This document shows, in pieces, positions 22,741 through 34,276 of a stretch of 64,000 nucleotides of DNA. Positions within the stretch are counted from its first letter, which is position 1. The number at the start of each line of letters is the position of its first letter. A program made the translations under genes and the position numbers. The notes under the pieces are model-generated. The model made no database searches. It was not told the origin of the DNA and was given only the letters and a program-made list of their open reading frames with translations. The stretch lies in assembly GCA_019914945.1 (NCBI GenBank), contig CM034106.1, positions 5,766,001 to 5,830,000 of the forward strand, read 5' to 3'. The DNA is from Typha latifolia (Eukaryota > Streptophyta > Magnoliopsida > Poales > Typhaceae).

Positions 22741-23040
22741 TTACCGGTTGGACCTACCTAAAAGAACCAGGATACATCCGTCTTCCATGTATCAGCATTG
22801 AAGGCCCAGATCGGGCCTAACCATGTGGTGGGTTCGGCCTTACTCGAACCAATGGAGGAAAATGGCCCCACTAAACCGGTCCGAGTCATAGGCCGTAGTA
22901 GAAGACGCCATGGATCCAGATTGGACACTAAAATGTTGATCGAGTGGTTGGGCAAACCTACTAACGAGTCTACATGGGAGCTAGAGTCAGATATCATGGA
23001 TCGCTTTCCAAATTTCAAACCTTGAGGACAAGGTTGTGGA
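22741..23040 (+). pseudogene. Gypsy integrase C-terminal chromodomain-like tail
   Basis: Phrases such as NESTWELESDIMDRFPNF and LEDKVVEAW are typical of the C-terminal chromodomain of chromoviruses, which can direct insertion to particular chromatin. The part 22798-23025 is open; upstream it is frame-shifted. It ends 12 bases before the 3' LTR. Confidence 0.7.
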
Positions 23041-23052
23041 AGCATGGTAGAT

Positions 23053-23421
23053 TGATACGATTCGAACTTCACCGATGTCCTCTTGAGCATGGATTCACTT
23101 TAGGAGTGTCTTTGTTTCTTGTTTTAATGTTTAATTTCTAAGAAAATAAATTTTCTGTAAGTCGCGCTCGAATGCGGGTGGAGTGCGTTCAAACGCGGTT
23201 GTGAACGCGATTGTGAACGTGGTTTGAGAGTGGGCATTCTGCATTCGAACGCCCCGTTCGAACGCATTGTGAATGCCTGCATCGCGTTTGCAAATCTAGA
23301 GACGTGGGAAACAGGCGCTTTCGATCGTACGTTCGAATGCCTGCATCGCGTTCGCAAATCCAAAGAAGAGCGAACTCGATGCGTTCGAACGTGGTTGGCG
23401 AAATTGTATTGTTTAGGGTTC
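23053..23421 (+). mobile_element. Truncated 3' LTR of the gypsy element
   Basis: It begins TGATACGATTCGAAC and follows the 5' LTR through the palindrome cluster to TTTAGGGTTCA at about 23421, where homology stops. About 600 bases of LTR are missing. Confidence 0.8.
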
Positions 23422-24170
23422 AGCTTGTGTGGGTCTTGCCAGATTATGTAGTGGTGTATATTATTGTGGACTTTGATATTCTTATGTTAATAGGTTTATT
23501 TGGTTATTAATATGATTTATTTCGTGATGGATTATGTAATCATGGATAGGTTAGCAGATTTTATTTGATGATATCATGATTATATGTGCACAGGAATATT
23601 AACGGGCCCCGCCCGTCCTATCGTGTGCGTCGCGTGTGTCGTGTGGGCACGTGGGCGTACACATGCCTATGTCGGGCAAGGGCGTTATAGTAAGTTGACA
23701 AAAAGTTGTCTTATGGTAGATAACTCAAGAAAAATGCCATTGTGGAATTAGAACTCTAATGATTGTTATGAATTTGATGCATATATTCAACTAAAATATA
23801 ATAATAATATTACTTTGGAAGATACAGATCTTAGCACCAAAGATTTGGATATGTCAATCATAAGGACTAATATAAGTTGGTGGCCCTATCGGATAGGAAA
23901 GTAAATTAGAGCGTTACATAAAAAGATTAATGCTATTACTAGGGCTGCTTTCCTGTATGAGAAATTCGATTTGAGGTTATAGAAATTAAAGTCCAGAAAC
24001 CTCATTAATATTCAATTCTATCATGGTAGTGTTTGAGAATAAAAATTATATATTGTTTTACGATTCTAAAGAAATTAAACATGAAATTTTTGCCCCACAA
24101 CTCCGTACCAAAATAGTATTGTTGAAAGAAAGAATAATTTTGTGCACAAAATGGCACGGGTAGAGCTGTC
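23422..24170 (+). mobile_element. LTR tail of a Tekay-like element and copia integrase scrap
   Basis: 23422-23691 ends ACACATGCCTATGTCGGGC and GCGTTATA, resembling the ends of the long Tekay-like LTRs here. From about 24040 to 24165 broken frames read EIKHEIF and TPYQNSIVERKNNFVHKMAR, part of a copia integrase core. Between them nothing is recognised. Confidence 0.5.
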
Positions 24171-24871
24171 AAATTAGCTCACTGTTTATGAACAACTGGC
24201 TCATTTAGTAAATGAGCCAAAATTTGAGCTTGGATATATAAACACGAGCAAGACAGGTCACTCATGTTCCATTTGATGTAGCTCGGATTTATGTATATAT
24301 AAGATATGGATCGAATCTTACAAACGTAGAATATAGATAATATAAATGAGTGAACCTAACATTATTTGAAGTTTGATCATTGTAAGAGTTCGAAGTTTGA
24401 GGATATGTAATATAAATTCATATCTTATATATTTACAAATAAATGGATAATCAAATACCTACTTGAATCCATAATTTGCAGTGGAGTATTATTTATGAAA
24501 GATGAAAGAGCTAAACAAGTTATAACTATATTTCTCCGGAGAGTTAGAAAGTTTGACAATCTAATTATTGGTGGTTTCAACACATATATATATGTGGAAT
24601 ATTAAATATCAGAATCCATCTGATTTAGTATTTGAGTCGGTATCAATCAAATTCATATTTCCATATTCATATCAAGATTTAATTTTTTCTGTAATTTCTA
24701 TCCGTGCTGGAATATGAAATCTTTAATTAGGAAAGTTGCAATCCATATCTTATACTTTTGGGATACAAAACAGAGTTGAAACGGATATGATTCAACCTAT
24801 GAATATAGGGCTCAACTGTTCAAGTGCTATTACACATGACCAAGATAAGAGAGAGGATTGCATACTAATAC
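24171..24871. other. AT-rich flank downstream of the first B3 gene
   Basis: No gene is seen. A TAGAGCTGTCAAATTAGCTC sequence at 24164-24183 followed by self-complementary GGCTCATTTAGTAAATGAGCC-type DNA resembles one end of a hAT-like miniature element. Its partner end was not found. Confidence 0.35.
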
Positions 24872-25896
24872 TTAATTGTCAAGCACCCGGAATTGCACTA
24901 CATTCTCTTCTACAAGCTCAAAGAAGCATCTGTCTCCTTCTTTTATGTTGTTCTCTGCACACAACTCTGCCCACCCCTTTCCCAGGAAGTTGTAACGACT
25001 GCTGATGCCAAGGTTCACAGGCCATGATCTTTGCTGTGAATTCCTCAGTATAATCTCTCGCTTTGTCGAAAGACCAGCTGATGAGCAAAACCTTTTTGGA
25101 ACGCTCTGCATTGGTACAAAAGTTTATAGACATTGTTAGTCTAATATCAACTATTAGAGGGAATTAATTTTAGTTAATGAAGCACTCACTATAAAATGTT
25201 TAGTGAAGGTATAAGGTTGAATTGTCCTCTGAAAATGAGGTAGAGAGGGCTTTGAACAGGCAGAAATCTTCTCTGCCGAAGTAACCTCGTTCTTTTTCTT
25301 CGTGTTTGATGATGGCATGTTCCTCTGCTCTTCGTCTACACAGTAACATTTCCATGCTCAGTAAATCAAATACCACAAAAATGAGATTGTAACTCAAAAG
25401 ATCATTCAATTTTGTAAATTTTACCATGGCTAACTTGGTCTCTCGTGGCAATGGGATCAGAGAAGTCTTTGCAGCATGCACTGAGGTCGAACACCTTGAT
25501 GGTGAATACCAAATTCCCTTCGTAGCGAAGCACTAACATGTAACCAACAAGTAGATCATAAGCCTTCAAAAATTTGTTCCAACCCCTGCCGAAGAAAACT
25601 TGTGATCCATCTCGAATGAGCTCGACATGCCAAAACTTGCCGAGGGGACTTAAGATGGTAGCCTCTCGACCATCAAAGATATTGTTGTTCAAAAGATGCA
25701 CTGCAAAATTAGGTGGTATTCGCTGCAAGAGACAAAAGTTAATCATAGCTTATTAGGCCATCAAATCCAAATAACAAATAGTATTGAGATAGAGAGAGAT
25801 TTCTACCAGTTTTTCCATTGATTCGGGAAGCAACACCTTGAAGAACTGGAGACGCTTATGGCTGCGAGTAGCACTTGAGCTACCGTTTGTCGCCAT
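24872..25896 (-). CDS. REM-type B3 DNA-binding protein, two B3 domains (four exons)
   Basis: Exons on the minus strand: 25896-25807, 25722-25425, 25335-25190 and 25105-24872. Donors are GTAGAA, GTAAAA and GTGAGT. Acceptors are TTGCAG, TGTGTAG and ATGCAG. Phases are 0, 1, 0 and the joined frame is 255 residues without a stop. The first B3 domain spans about residues 15-117, from RLQFFKVLLPESM through FWHVELIRDGSQVFFGRGW to VFTIKVFDLSACC. A Lys/Ser-rich linker follows (SSNTKKKNEVTSAEK). The second B3 domain spans about residues 160-254, with VPKRFCSSAGL, RSWPVNLGISS and FFELVEENVVQFRVL. Proteins of this plant family bind DNA in the nucleus and often act in reproductive tissue; targets are unknown here. 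Exon structure matches the paralogue at 54958. A TTGCAG 15 bases before the ATG suggests a 5' UTR intron. Confidence 0.88.
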
Positions 25897-26396
25897 CTGT
25901 GGATGCGTAGCTGCAATAGAAGAGCTAGAGATATGTAACTTATGAAATTATAGAACTAAATTTTAAGACTTCTCGACTGCATCAAAATTAAAATAGCAGA
26001 CAAAAACTGTGTAGCCCTCCTTCGGTCCTTCCTCGCCATCTCCCTCTGAAACAAGTTATCTTTTTAAAGCAATCAGACGGATGGGTTATTGATAAAGTTT
26101 CCTTTTTTTTGGGAAAAAGATATTTTACTTCTTGTAATTTGGTCTAAATTAAATGTGTCCTCTCAACTTCCATTTGTGACATTTAACTTTATTGCAGTTT
26201 CAAAAAATTTTTTAATGCTTAATAATAGTTAGTTTTAACAAAAAAAATAAATCTAAAACGTCTTTTTCATTTAGAATTAATTAGTGGGTGATTTGCAATA
26301 AAATTACAATGCTTTTTACGGTATTAGTAATGAGGTCATTATATGCAAGGTAAGCAATAAAATTACAATGCATGTTCACTATTTCTTTTTCAAAAA
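25897..26396. other. Upstream flank of the first B3 gene
   Basis: AT-rich, with no clear TATA box fixed by a known start. Bases about 26280-26395 resemble the tail of the tandem units at 30178-31341 (ending CACTATTTCTTTTTCAA), just before an LTR starts. Confidence 0.4.
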
Positions 26397-27997
26397 TGTT
26401 ACGATCCGACCATGGGGGTCGAATCAGTTGGGTTAAGTCAAGTCGAGTTTAGTTGGTTACTTTTGCTTATTACTTTTAGATTTGAATTAGAGCAGCAAAT
26501 CCATGTACTAAGCCAAATAGAGCGAATTGGATCCGACCAATTATTTATCATTATGAAATGAATATCGAGTAAAGTTAACTTTATTATCTTATTTTTATCT
26601 TTAACCATACTCATTAGATTGCTTTCGCTTTCCTACTTAACTTAGAAACCCTATTAAGCTATCAAACCCTAATCTGCACCTTCTCTCATGAGGGACCCTA
26701 CCCTACGACTATCCTCCACCATCCCGTGGCCATCCGCTACCCTTTGATAACCGCCACAATATCGGATAAACCGTTTTTGTAAAAGAACTTAAAAAGTGAT
26801 GCAAACTTTCATCAAGGACTCGATCTAGGACTTGGCATAGGCTCTACTAGCTGCCGACTACCACCCGACGCCACCACATCTGTCGTCCATCGTAGAACCG
26901 CCTCCATCATGACCATTATCTTCAACCAATGAGGGAGATGGAGAGAAGCCCCAAATCGTAGCCAAAACCCCTCTTCCGACCATGATTGAGCCACTGCCAG
27001 CTATGCGGACCTTCCTCATCATAGTAGTGATGTTGGAGAGTAGCCCCAGCGATGGCCCCAAAGTCATCTTCTCCACATGCAGTGAAAAGCTATGCTCGAA
27101 ACCCAAGTTTTTCACTAACAGTGATCCAAGCCCTCTCGATCCAAACCACCACCTCCAATCTCTCCCTCGGGACCTCCACACTTGAGCCATGGTCTTCGTT
27201 CACACCAGCGTCAGCTAAAAGATCGTTGCCGATAACCTTTCATGCTATAGCAAAACCTTGGCTACTGGCCTCAAGTTCGACGCTTCCATGACCATTGACG
27301 ACTGTGACTAGCTTCTTTTGCCCAACTTTGAGCCAATAGTGGCTGTCGTAGCCACCAACAATCGTCAAGTGGCCGAACTCGATGGGCACCTTTCCTTTCG
27401 TTGTGCCTTAGCCATACCATGTTGTCATGGCTTCTTGGGGCTACTTCACCACCAAGGCTTCGCCTACTAGGGCCCTGGGTACCAATCGCAACTACCTAGG
27501 GCTAGCGGGACTACCGGCAATGCGCCATGGCCGCCCTTTTAGCAAACCAAACCTGAGCTAGATTTTCTTCCTCCAACATCACAACCTGTCGGATGCTGAC
27601 TACCACTGGCCGGGGACCCTGCTCAGCTACCACCGTGGCTACAACAGCTTGTGGTGGCACCCTTAGGTCGAAACACATTTTTAGCCTTAGGGTTAGGTTT
27701 AGAGAAAGTGAGTGGAGGAGATAAAGTGCACCTATATTGAGGTAGGCTACATTTTTACAACTCAACTCGACCACCTTGTGCGACCTAGTTTTGGACCTGT
27801 GAGCAAGACTCTTGGCATGAGTACGAGCTCAAGGATGACTGGTGGAACAACTCGATGGGCTTGCGTTAGTTGATTGACTCAAACGTGCATGCAACTTGAG
27901 TACGATGCGAGCTATAGTCCACGAGTAGGATGTGAGTTAGAAGATCCATCTCACGTACTAGTCACCTTGAGGACAAGGTATCAGAAGCATGGTGGAC

Positions 27998-28564
27998 TTT
28001 TATGATCTAACCAAAGAGTCGAGTTTAGTTGGTTGCTTTTGTTTATTGCTACTAGATTTAAATTAAAGCAAATAATCTATGTATGTAAGCTCAATAGGGT
28101 GAATTGGATGCAACCCTCTGTGACTCTACTCCTATAAATATGAGTGGTCGTGAGTTATTTATCATCATGGAATGAATATCAACTTAAGTTAATTTTATTA
28201 TCTTGCTTGTAGCTTTAACTGTACCCATTAGATTACTTTCACTTTCCTATAAGTAGATCTTAACCTTAGAAATCCTACCAAGCTATCAAACCCTAATCCA
28301 CACCTCCTCTTATGAGCCACCCTACCACACGGCCGTCCTCCACTAACCCACGGCCATCTGCCATCCTCCGACGACCGCCACAACATCGGATAAACCGTTT
28401 TTGCCTTATTTTGACCTTCCTCCACTATTTTATCAATATCTTTTCATCTCGATTTCAAAATTTCTTCATTCTAAAGTCATTAGATATGTGACTTATAAGA
28501 CTACTACCCATAAAAATTTCATAACTTTTCTACAAATGGATCATTCCAGATCTTGTTTGTAATA
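27998..28564 (+). mobile_element. Complete LTR (567 bp) in the chain
   Basis: It corresponds to the 562-bp solo LTR at 46489-47050. The first dinucleotide TG has become TT. A TATA-like CCTATAAATATGAG lies at about 28132. A primer site GGTATCAGA follows at 28567. Confidence 0.8.
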
Positions 28565-28619
28565 ACGGTATCAGATAGATTGTTCCTCAGCTAATGGTAA
28601 ACATGAGATCAAGGAAGAT

Positions 28620-28904
28620 GAACGAGGAATGAGCACCTATGTATGAGCTAGAAATCATCTCCATCCCCATTGTTGCTCCTCCAACACCACCACCACTAGT
28701 CAATCCTGTGGAAGAGCCATCGACTTAAGCAAAGGCGATATTCAAAGAATTTTTGACTAATTTGAAAGAGAACTTGAAGGAGATGCAAACTTCCCTCTAT
28801 GACTCAATCCAGGCCTTCGGAAAGGTTGTACTAGCTGCCCACCGCCACTCAGTGCTGCCATATCTGTTCCGCCATCGCAGACCGCCGCCATCACGATCAT
28901 TAGA
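28620..28904 (+). pseudogene. Gag N-terminus fragment
   Basis: A short frame (28753-29007) begins MTNLKENLKEMQTSLYDSIQ, parallel to the start of other gypsy gags. It runs into LTR sequence after about 28904. A matching stretch is at 26785-26900. Confidence 0.6.
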
Positions 28905-29185
28905 TTGCTTTGAATTTACTCTTATAATAAGACTGGTCATGGACTATTTATCATCGTGGAATAAATATCAAGTTAAGTTAATTTTATTATCTTACTTTTA
29001 CCTTTAAATGTAAGTGTTAGATTGCTTTTTCTTTTCTAGGAATAAATCTTAACCTTAGAAATCTTAGTAAGCTACCAAATCCTAATCTATACCTCCCGTC
29101 ATGTGGTAGGGCACCTCCCCTCATGAGGTAGGGCACCTCTCCTCATGAGCCACCCTAACCTACCATTCACAATCCCATGGTCATC

Positions 29186-30177
29186 CGCCACACTAATCCA
29201 CACGACTTCTTTCTCTCCCTCCCCTCCCTCTACTCTCTTTGTCAAAAATTATTTTTTTATTATAAAAGATCTTATCTTTCACTATAGCTAGTGAAAAAAT
29301 AACTCTAGAAAAAACACTACTGAAAAAATAAAAAGGTTATTATTTTATATAATTTATTTATAGGTTTAATATGGGTTTAAAATGACTTACTTGCATTTAT
29401 ATTTTATACATTCAATAAATTTTTGGTACTATTTGTACGACACATACTCAATTTCCTACAAAATTAAATATTTTTTTAATTTTTTATGTCATATCCAAGT
29501 ACTAATTATACCCCTGTATTCTAATTTCCATCTAAAATAAATATATTTTCCTGTAAATTTTTTTTTAACTTATTAAGTCTACAATAAATTGTAGAGTGGG
29601 TATGGGCTTGTTTAAACCCACAATAACTCACTTTATTTTAATAAAGTTTGGAATATACAAAACTTCTTAAAAAATTTTAAAAAAATATTAGTAAAAATAG
29701 TATAGCCTTACACGTGAGCTTATAACTGAAAAAAGAAAAATTAAAAGCAGTAACATTATGTTAAATGGCATTTTATTTTATTAATTTTATATTATCAAAA
29801 TCAATTGTTTTATACATTACTAATATTTATTTTTTAAATTTTCACATCACATCAAAAGTGATAATTACACAGCTTATTCCACAACCAAATATAATATTTT
29901 ATTAGCCTAATTTAAAGTATTTAAATTAAGACTAAGAAATACGATCAACTAATTAACTTTGAAGCTTAGTCTCAAACCAAAAGCAACCTAAAATTTTTAT
30001 AACCAATAGTGAAATATCTTCTAATCACCAAATTAACAGCCGAGTGTCTAAGCCCAATAACCATGCATATAGAAGTTATTACAGTGTTTGCATATATGAC
30101 CATCCTTTAATTTATTTTATAATTGTGACTCTTCGGCGATCCATGCAATTTGGGTGGTGAGTAAGTGGGAGACATGA
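29186..30177. other. AT-rich stretch, nothing recognised
   Basis: Low-complexity AT-rich DNA with no ORF above background and no repeat boundaries that I can fix. Confidence 0.6.
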
Positions 30178-31341
30178 CGATGATATCTATAATAGAGTTT
30201 TAAAATTTTATGTTATCATGATGCAAATAGATAAAGATTAGTAATTCTCCTTAGGGACTTATGTTAAGTTAGTAGGAATGAGCAATACTATGTCTTTAAA
30301 CTCATGCATGGGGTGGAAAATTAATGCATTATCTAATGAAAGCAACATATTTTGAGTTATTAAGCAACCTATCTTTGCATTGTTTTTTGAATTATTAAAC
30401 AAATATCTTCTTGTTTTCCTTTCTATTTATCTGTCCGCATTTGTGCTACATTTATCGAGTATTTAAAATAGCTTCTAAAGTTCCAATAGCACTGTAATAC
30501 GTTCTAAAAGCTCTAGAAGACCTTCTAATAAAACTAAAATATCGTCTAACAATAGCATAATACCTTTTATTTGGTGATATATATACACTATTCTATATGT
30601 TTAGTTTTTTTGTTAGGCGGCAATTTATAAATCTAAATGCAATAAAAATTCAGTGTTTTGTTTTATTATTAGTGGCGGTCAGGTCGATTCTTAGTCTCGT
30701 TGCATGGTAAGCAAATTTCACTATTTATTTTTCAAACTACATTTTGATGATATCTATGATAAGACTTTTAAAATTTTATGTTGTCATCATGAGAACATAG
30801 AAGAAAGTAATTTTCTTATGTATTAGTTAGTGGGAATGGGCAATATGCAAGTCTGGAGTCCTGCATAGTTATTAAACAACTATCAATCTTTGTGTTATTT
30901 TGAGTTATTAAACAAATATATTCTTGTTTTTCCCTCTAATTCTCTTGATGGATTCCAAGTGAATAAGAGTTTGCTGAGACTCTAATGTGGTGGATTTCGT
31001 GAAGGGTAATCCGACCACATTTGTACTACTACCTCATATACTCGCTGATCTATCCAGTATAATAAATACTTTATAATAAAAGCAGAGTAGCTTTCAGTGG
31101 AAAGACAATACATTCTAAAAGCTAAGGATACCTTCTAATAAGAAAAAAATATCTTCTAACAACAACGTAATACTATTCTATATTTTAGTGCTGTTTTAGG
31201 CGGCAATTTCGTGAACCTAAAACACATGGATAATTTGCGACAAAAATTCAGTGTTTTTTGTTATTATTGTCAGGTCGATTTTTAATTGTTTTGCATGGTA
31301 AGCCAATTTCACTATTTCTTTTTCAACTACATTTTGATGAG
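30178..31341 (+). repeat. Direct tandem duplication, about 0.57-0.6 kb per unit
   Basis: Unit one (30178-30745) and unit two (30746-31341) both start GATGATATCTAT and TTTTAAAATTTTATGTT. They share TTGAGTTATTAAACAAATAT, the CTTCTAATAA and CTTCTAACAA phrases, GGCGGCAATTT, and end CAATTTCACTATTTCTTTTTCAA. Divergence is moderate with indels. No coding is seen. The tail also resembles 26280-26395. Confidence 0.75.
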
Positions 31342-31870
31342 ATAAGTGGAGTTTTTGAATAAAAAAAATGCTCTTTTATATTTTATGTATTGAAATAGAT
31401 TATGCCTCAAACTTAATATTATAATAAGCCACAAAATACATATTTATAGACAAATACAATTGCCCACGTAGAAGCTACAAGTCATCTACCTTAATATAGA
31501 AGAATAAATAATTAAGAGAAATGAACGACAATTCTTCACCACCTCCTTCACGAACTCTGGCTCATCTACTAATATGAAAATATTTCCACTAAAATGTGGT
31601 GATCATAAAGCACAACAAGTGAACACTTCTACGGTCTAAAAGTAGCGTAAATAATAATGCAATAATAAATAAATATGAACACTCACATCATGATCAAAAT
31701 CAATGCATCAATACCACAATTTATCATATTCATCTAATGCACACACACATTAACAATTTACAACATAACATGCATCAATTCGGACTATCATGTCCTCAAA
31801 CTCAAGCTTCGCCCATATGCCATATCAACACTATACAACAAGATATATATCTTTTTAGACAATCAAATAC
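31342..31870. other. AT-rich stretch, nothing recognised
   Basis: No gene or element end is recognised. The next element begins at about 31871. Confidence 0.5.
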
Positions 31871-32464
31871 GTAACATCCCATAATAGTTTAAAAAATAAT
31901 AATAATAAAATAATGCACACGAGGGGTATGTGCTCCATCGCATGTCATCCTCCTCCTCCCTCCCTTCTCCTCTTCAACTAGGTATAAGTAATTTGGGTTT
32001 AATAAAGAATTTAATGCTTTTCTCCAATTTTTCTTTCCTCTCAGTTTTGCCCAAAATCCAGCCGGCCGATGTCCTCGTGCCTCCCGCCACTTGCCCCAAT
32101 TGTTCCCTCTCACCACCCTCTTGTCGGTGATGCCCTTGGTGGGCCATTCCATTCCTTGGTGGAGGCTACACGTGGTAGCCTCCTCTCGTCGGCTTTGAGC
32201 CATACTTTTCGGCCATCGCCGCTGGTTTCCCCTCTCCTTGGCTATTCGAGAAGCTTCTCCTCCATAAGGGGAAACTAATGGCACATTGCTTCGGGGCCCT
32301 CATTGCCCGAGCAATGGTGTAGGCCAACTCTATGGCCGCCGGCATGGAGGAGCTTTCCCCCTCGTCGCCGGCCACCCTGGCTGACTGCGGGCTATGCACA
32401 CTCCCCCAACCTAAGAGAAGGGGCCAGGCATGTGTTGGTCGGTTGTCGGCGATGGTGTTCATCG

Positions 32465-32720
32465 GCAGCCAAGCACGGGTTTAGTTGGGTTGGGCTGCAG
32501 GCAACCCACTCCCAGTTGTGGGTTGGACTATGACCCAACCCAATTCTTTGGTAGGTTGGGTTGTGGCCCAATCCAATTCTAATGTGGGTTTGGCTGTGGC
32601 CCAGCCCATATCTCTTGTAGGGTTGGGTTGTAGCCCAGCCCAGGTGGCAATTTTAGCTAGTTTGGTCTTCGGGCTCAACCTCTGAGTTAGTTATAGCCTA
32701 ACCCATTACTTTGGGCATTG
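32465..32720 (+). repeat. Palindromic GGGTTGGGCT / AGCCCAACCC array
   Basis: Six or so units of about 36 bases alternate GGTTGGGTTG and GCCCAACCC-like halves and can fold into hairpins. The same array occurs in copy C (57955-58235) and a shorter version in copy B (45270-45360), so it is an LTR feature. Confidence 0.8.
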
Positions 32721-33438
32721 GGCTAGCCAAATAGATTAGTTGATCTTTAATTTTTTTTAGTATAATTTACTCATTTTATTTAATTATCTTTGTCAATTTG
32801 AATCTCAATTATTAATCAATTTTTTGAGGGTAGTTTTGATTAGTTATAAAAATTATTACAAATCAATATTAATAAATGATAATCATATTAAACATGCTTT
32901 AAAGCAAGTTAATTAAATCTAGTCTATTTTAATTTACTTTCAATCAACAATTATTAGAGGAATAGTGATCATGATGAAAATTATATTTAATAACCTTTAA
33001 TAGTGTATCATACTGTCAAAATTAATATATCAACTCTACCTGATTAATAATGTAAGGATTCTTAGGTGAACATACCTCAAAACCTGTAATAGCTATTTAG
33101 ATTAATTGATTGATTAATTTAGGTAGCCTTGTGCTTATGTATTTTATTTACATTATCGAAGAAGATTCATTATTATGCGAGGATGATTTGTGGAGCAGTT
33201 GGAGTTGATTAACTTGGAAGTGATGAAAGGCAAGTAAATTCTATGTAGTCTAGGAATAATATAATATTGAAGTGATGTTTTACATATGAGTTCATCGCAT
33301 TTATATCATACATAAGTAGACGTTTATTCACTGTTCAGCATAATTATATCTAATTTAGTACTTCATAGTTATTCATGGATTATTTGAGCATTTCTGATTA
33401 TGATAATTATGGCTGTGGCTTAGTGTGAACTTGATATA

Positions 33439-34276
33439 TGATGTGATTCGGACCCTACCGAGTCGTCTCGAGCATAGATACACCCTATGGGAGTCTACTC
33501 TTATTGTGTTTTAATTGTTTCTTTCAGAAAATAAGGATTTTGTATGTCGCGTTTGAATGCCCCTCACGAATGCCTTTAGGCATTCGCATCGACAGATAAT
33601 GCAATTTGTGTGTTTGAGCACATAGACCCCATTCGAACGCCTGTATACGTTCGCATCGGTAGAGAACGCGGAATCCGCGTTCAAACGCGCTCGACCCCGT
33701 TCGAATGCAATTAGTGAGAATTCTTTGTTTCTAGGGTTATTATTTATCTTTTTTGGATTGTTTGGTTAGCCTTTTAAGGTGTTAATGGCAACCAAAAATA
33801 GGAGGAATGAATATTGATTTCTATCCGTTTCCTTCCTCTCTACCCTAATCTTTCTTCCCTTTAGTTTAAGCCCAAGCCGTGCGCCATCTCGATGTCGGTG
33901 ATCTTCTAATATCCCTTGTCTATCGAGTTCTCCCTTCTCCTTGGGATCTCGATCACTTCTTCTCCCCCCTCATCCTTATCCCCTTAACACCACTATCCAT
34001 CCACCCCATCACCACTATCGTCCCTCACCTCATCATCACCACCATCCGTCACTCCCACCATCACCCTCACTTTTATGTATTTTTGTCTTAGTTGCAGTCA
34101 GAATATGCAAGGGGCTTAAATACCAAAAACGTAGATAAGGAAGTTACAAATCGAGCACTCCTAGTTTCGTAATTTTCCATATATGATAGAATATCTACTG
34201 ATTATTTTCCTCCGACTATGCGGGCTGCTTTCCTGCATTCAATCTAGATCGGGAAGCTCACGCTCGGTTCATAACA
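33439..34276 (+). mobile_element. Solo LTR of the TGATACGATTCGG gypsy family
   Basis: 838 bp, starting TGATGTGATTCGG and ending TCATAACA. It is flanked by a perfect 5-bp duplication ATATA (33434-33438 and 34277-34281). The empty site is seen in the homologous LTR copy C, which reads CTTGATATAAAT at this point. It contains a decayed palindrome cluster (about 33548-33712). Confidence 0.85.

Larger units (their letters stand above)
18653..23421 (+). mobile_element. Ty3/gypsy chromovirus-like element lacking RT and RNase H
   Basis: The order is 5' LTR, primer site, gag, protease, integrase, chromodomain-like tail and a truncated 3' LTR. Protease passes straight into integrase near 21655, so reverse transcriptase and RNase H are absent. 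Stops and frameshifts occur in every domain. Confidence 0.85.
26397..29185 (+). mobile_element. Chain of three gypsy LTRs with two shared internal segments
   Basis: The order is truncated LTR (26397 to about 26781), internal DNA (to 27997), complete LTR (27998-28564), primer site and gag start (28565-28904), truncated LTR (28905 to about 29185). All are in one orientation and of the TGTTACGATTCG family. In the first unit the LTR jumps directly into gag, losing the LTR end, primer site and gag start. In the second unit gag jumps into the next LTR. The internal DNA carries only gag-like and low-complexity frames (for example 26982-27185), and no pol. A CACGTACTAGTCACCTTGAG sequence precedes the middle LTR, as before the LTR at 9342. 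Confidence 0.75.

Noticed and set aside
26858..27291. Possible captured host gene inside the LTR chain
   Set aside because: Frames are short, Ser/Pro-rich and on both strands, with no domain or exon signals.
31889..32685. Pair of overlapping frames on both strands with Gly/Arg/Trp-rich peptides
   Set aside because: They fall in the GC-rich start and palindromic array of a long LTR and recur with different translations in its other copies.
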